Positions 32,468 through 33,799 of a stretch of 33,799 bases of DNA are shown here, piece after piece. Positions within the stretch are counted from its first letter, which is position 1; every line of letters begins with the position of its first letter. A model generated the notes under the pieces. It saw only the letters and a list, made by a program, of their open reading frames with translations, searched no databases and was not told the origin of the DNA. This DNA comes from Nitrospinota bacterium (GTDB lineage Bacteria; Nitrospinota_A; JADGAW01): positions 1 through 33,799 of the forward strand of contig JADGAW010000003.1 in assembly GCA_015231815.1 (NCBI GenBank), written 5' to 3'. The translations under genes and the position numbers were made by a program.

Positions 32468-33745
32468 CTAATTTGTTGAGAGACTTTTTATGAGATTGTA
32501 GGAGTAGAGACCTGATGAATGACCATCACTCCAATGTACCGAGATAGCATAGTTGCCAACCGGCTTGATTTCTTCTGCAACAATATCTTCCGGGACATCC
32601 ATTATGTCAAGAAGTTTTTCTCCCGTAATTTCATGAATACAATTGGCGCATTTACAGTTAACCCTCAGGTCGAAGTTTTTTACCGACATGGTATTCCCGT
32701 CAGCCCATCTCAAGGTGATTTTGTCAACGTCGAACTCAATTTCCGGCTTAACATTTCCGGTTAAGGTATTTTTTCCAAAAGCTTTGATTACCTGATCTGC
32801 CAGTTGAATGGCTTCTTTATTTTCCACATGTTTATCAAAGGTTTTACCATAGCTGTATGAAATAGGTAATCGGGCAAGAATTTCAATGCCAAAACGATTT
32901 TTTAAGATATTTGCAGCATCACCCCCAAAAATATAATGTTTTTTCGAGCAGCCATCACATTCAAAATATGCCATATTTTCAACTACTCCGAGAACAGGAA
33001 CACTTACCTTATCAAACATTAAGATACCTTTTCCTACATCAACGAGAGAAAGAATTTGAGGGGTTGTAACAATTACTGCTCCGTCAAGTTGAATTGACTG
33101 GGTAATCGTAAGCTGAATATCGCCGGTTCCGGGAGGCATATCAAGAAAGAGGTAATCCAGTTCTCCCCATTCAACACCATGTAGCAGGTTTTTTATGTAG
33201 TTGGAAACCATTGGTCCACGCATTACTGCTGGTTGGTCTCCAAGAAAAAATCCAAATGACATAACCTTGAGTCCGTCAACATTCAGGGGAATAAGTTTTT
33301 TGTCCTCACTATCCTCCACCTCTGCTCCCTGCAGGTTAAAAAGAGTAGGAACTGATGGTCCAAAGAGATCTGCGTCAAGTAATCCAACACTAAAACCCCT
33401 TTGAGAAACTTCTTTGGCAAGTGAAGCAGCAACGGTTGATTTTCCAACTCCCCCTTTACAGGATGAAATGGCAATAATTGATTTAACATTTTTAAGACCG
33501 CTGTTTTCCTCCAAGGGGTTAGGTTTTTTTTCCTGACTGGTCATATTAACGGTTACTTCTTCCACGTCATCAAGTTCCATAACAACCTTTTCGGCATTTT
33601 GTTTAAACTCATTTTTTACAGGACAGGCGGGAGTTGTTAACTGAATGTCAAATGAGACGTGACTTCCTTCGATTTTAAGGTTTTTTATAAACCCCAGAGA
33701 AACAATATCTTTTTTAAAATCGGGGTCAATTATTACTTTAAGGGC
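32468..33745 (-). CDS. mrp: Mrp/NBP35-family iron-sulfur cluster carrier, 5' end truncated
   Basis: The protein has three parts. The N-terminal MIP18/DUF59 domain reads from ALKVIIDPDFKKDIVSLGFI through LTTPACPVKNEF. The P-loop ATPase has a deviant Walker A (SCKGGVGKSTVAASL), GLLDADLFGPSVP and a central CDGC motif. The C-terminal part is a DUF971-like domain (KITLRWADGNTMSV to the end) with a C-x-C-x-x-C motif. Mrp proteins carry and insert Fe-S clusters. The true start is missing: the frame enters the inverted duplicate of the fliM/fliN junction at 33741 and meets an in-frame TGA soon after, so perhaps 10-15 residues are lost. The in-frame ATG at 33580 is internal and would delete the DUF59 domain. 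Confidence 0.93.
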   Translation of the reverse strand, partial: ALKVIIDPDFKKDIVSLGFIKNLKIEGSHVSFDIQLTTPACPVKNEFKQNAEKVVMELDDVEEVTVNMTSQEKKPNPLEENSGLKNVKSIIAISSCKGGVGKSTVAASLAKEVSQRGFSVGLLDADLFGPSVPTLFNLQGAEVEDSEDKKLIPLNVDGLKVMSFGFFLGDQPAVMRGPMVSNYIKNLLHGVEWGELDYLFLDMPPGTGDIQLTITQSIQLDGAVIVTTPQILSLVDVGKGILMFDKVSVPVLGVVENMAYFECDGCSKKHYIFGGDAANILKNRFGIEILARLPISYSYGKTFDKHVENKEAIQLADQVIKAFGKNTLTGNVKPEIEFDVDKITLRWADGNTMSVKNFDLRVNCKCANCIHEITGEKLLDIMDVPEDIVAEEIKPVGNYAISVHWSDGHSSGLYSYNLIKSLSTN

Positions 33746-33799
33746 GTTACAGGTTTCTCAAGTCGTACCAAGAAAGGAGAGTGAAGTATGATGTCAGAC
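33741..33799 (-). repeat. 59-base exact inverted copy of the fliM/fliN junction at the window end
   Basis: The reverse complement of 33741-33799 is identical to 29619-29677, which spans the last codons of fliM and the first codons of fliN. It starts within the mrp coding frame and runs to the last base of the window. The position and exactness point to a chimeric read or clone, or an assembly overlap, and not to a natural repeat. Confidence 0.9.

Noticed and set aside
1..33799. CRISPR arrays, prophage genes and full insertion sequences with transposase
   Set aside because: No regularly spaced repeats, integrase, transposase or phage structural genes were seen. The only mobile signal is the non-coding element in three copies.

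Overview
The window looks like a contig from a Gram-negative, flagellated, chemotactic bacterium. It is AT-rich by eye, and tRNA-His, tRNA-Ser and about 29 protein genes are recognisable. Kdo activation (kdsB) points to an LPS outer membrane. CheW, CheB, an MCP and fliLMNO point to polar-type motility, and a double hemerythrin protein suggests microaerobic life. Gene content and motif style resemble deltaproteobacterial or SAR324-like lineages, but this is inference and no marker gene settles it.

Layout. 94-3562: an orphan type II/IV pseudopilin, then a cheW-MCP pair closed by a strong intrinsic terminator. 3634-7548: a ComFB-like gene, then a tightly coupled kdsB / RluB-type pseudouridine synthase / TPR-SLH lipoprotein operon converging on an orphan OmpR-type regulator. 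7624-10809: an O-methyltransferase, cheB, mreB (GTG start) and tRNA-His. 10940-13441: a specialised NusG paralogue coupled to bioB, convergent with purC. 13539-16139: a structured repeat, a DUF1538 tandem membrane protein, and an overlapping PII-like/CBS pair facing it. 16291-25468: a block of minus-strand signalling genes (CHASE histidine kinase, Rcp-like receiver, REC-PAS-GAF kinase, HDOD protein, REC-PP2C phosphatase, double hemerythrin with a degenerate receiver, GGDEF relic), with one well-started small ORF on the opposite strand. 25848-27652: tRNA-Ser, then a ferredoxin-yebC-ruvC operon. 27677-31300: fliL-fliM-fliN-fliO on the minus strand, where FliO carries an AMIN-like periplasmic domain. 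31415-33799: two more copies of the structured repeat flanking an AMMECR1 gene, then mrp truncated at the contig edge.

The two strongest unexpected signals are as follows. First, a roughly 205-bp dispersed element is present as two full copies and one half copy. It has terminal inverted repeats, 5-6 bp flanking direct repeats, and a three-stem fold whose stems keep pairing despite substitutions. It looks like a MITE-like element or a mobile structured RNA/DNA element. Second, the last 59 bases are an exact inverted copy of the fliM/fliN junction about 4 kb away and cut mrp off after its first few codons. This looks like an amplification or assembly chimera and not biology.

Functionally, the kinase-receiver-HDOD-PP2C operon looks like one signalling pathway ending in a phosphatase of partner-switching type. 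The DUF1538/PII-like/CBS trio looks like a transporter with two small ligand-sensing proteins. The fli genes encode the C-ring (FliM, FliN), the stator-associated FliL, and FliO, which assists the export gate.
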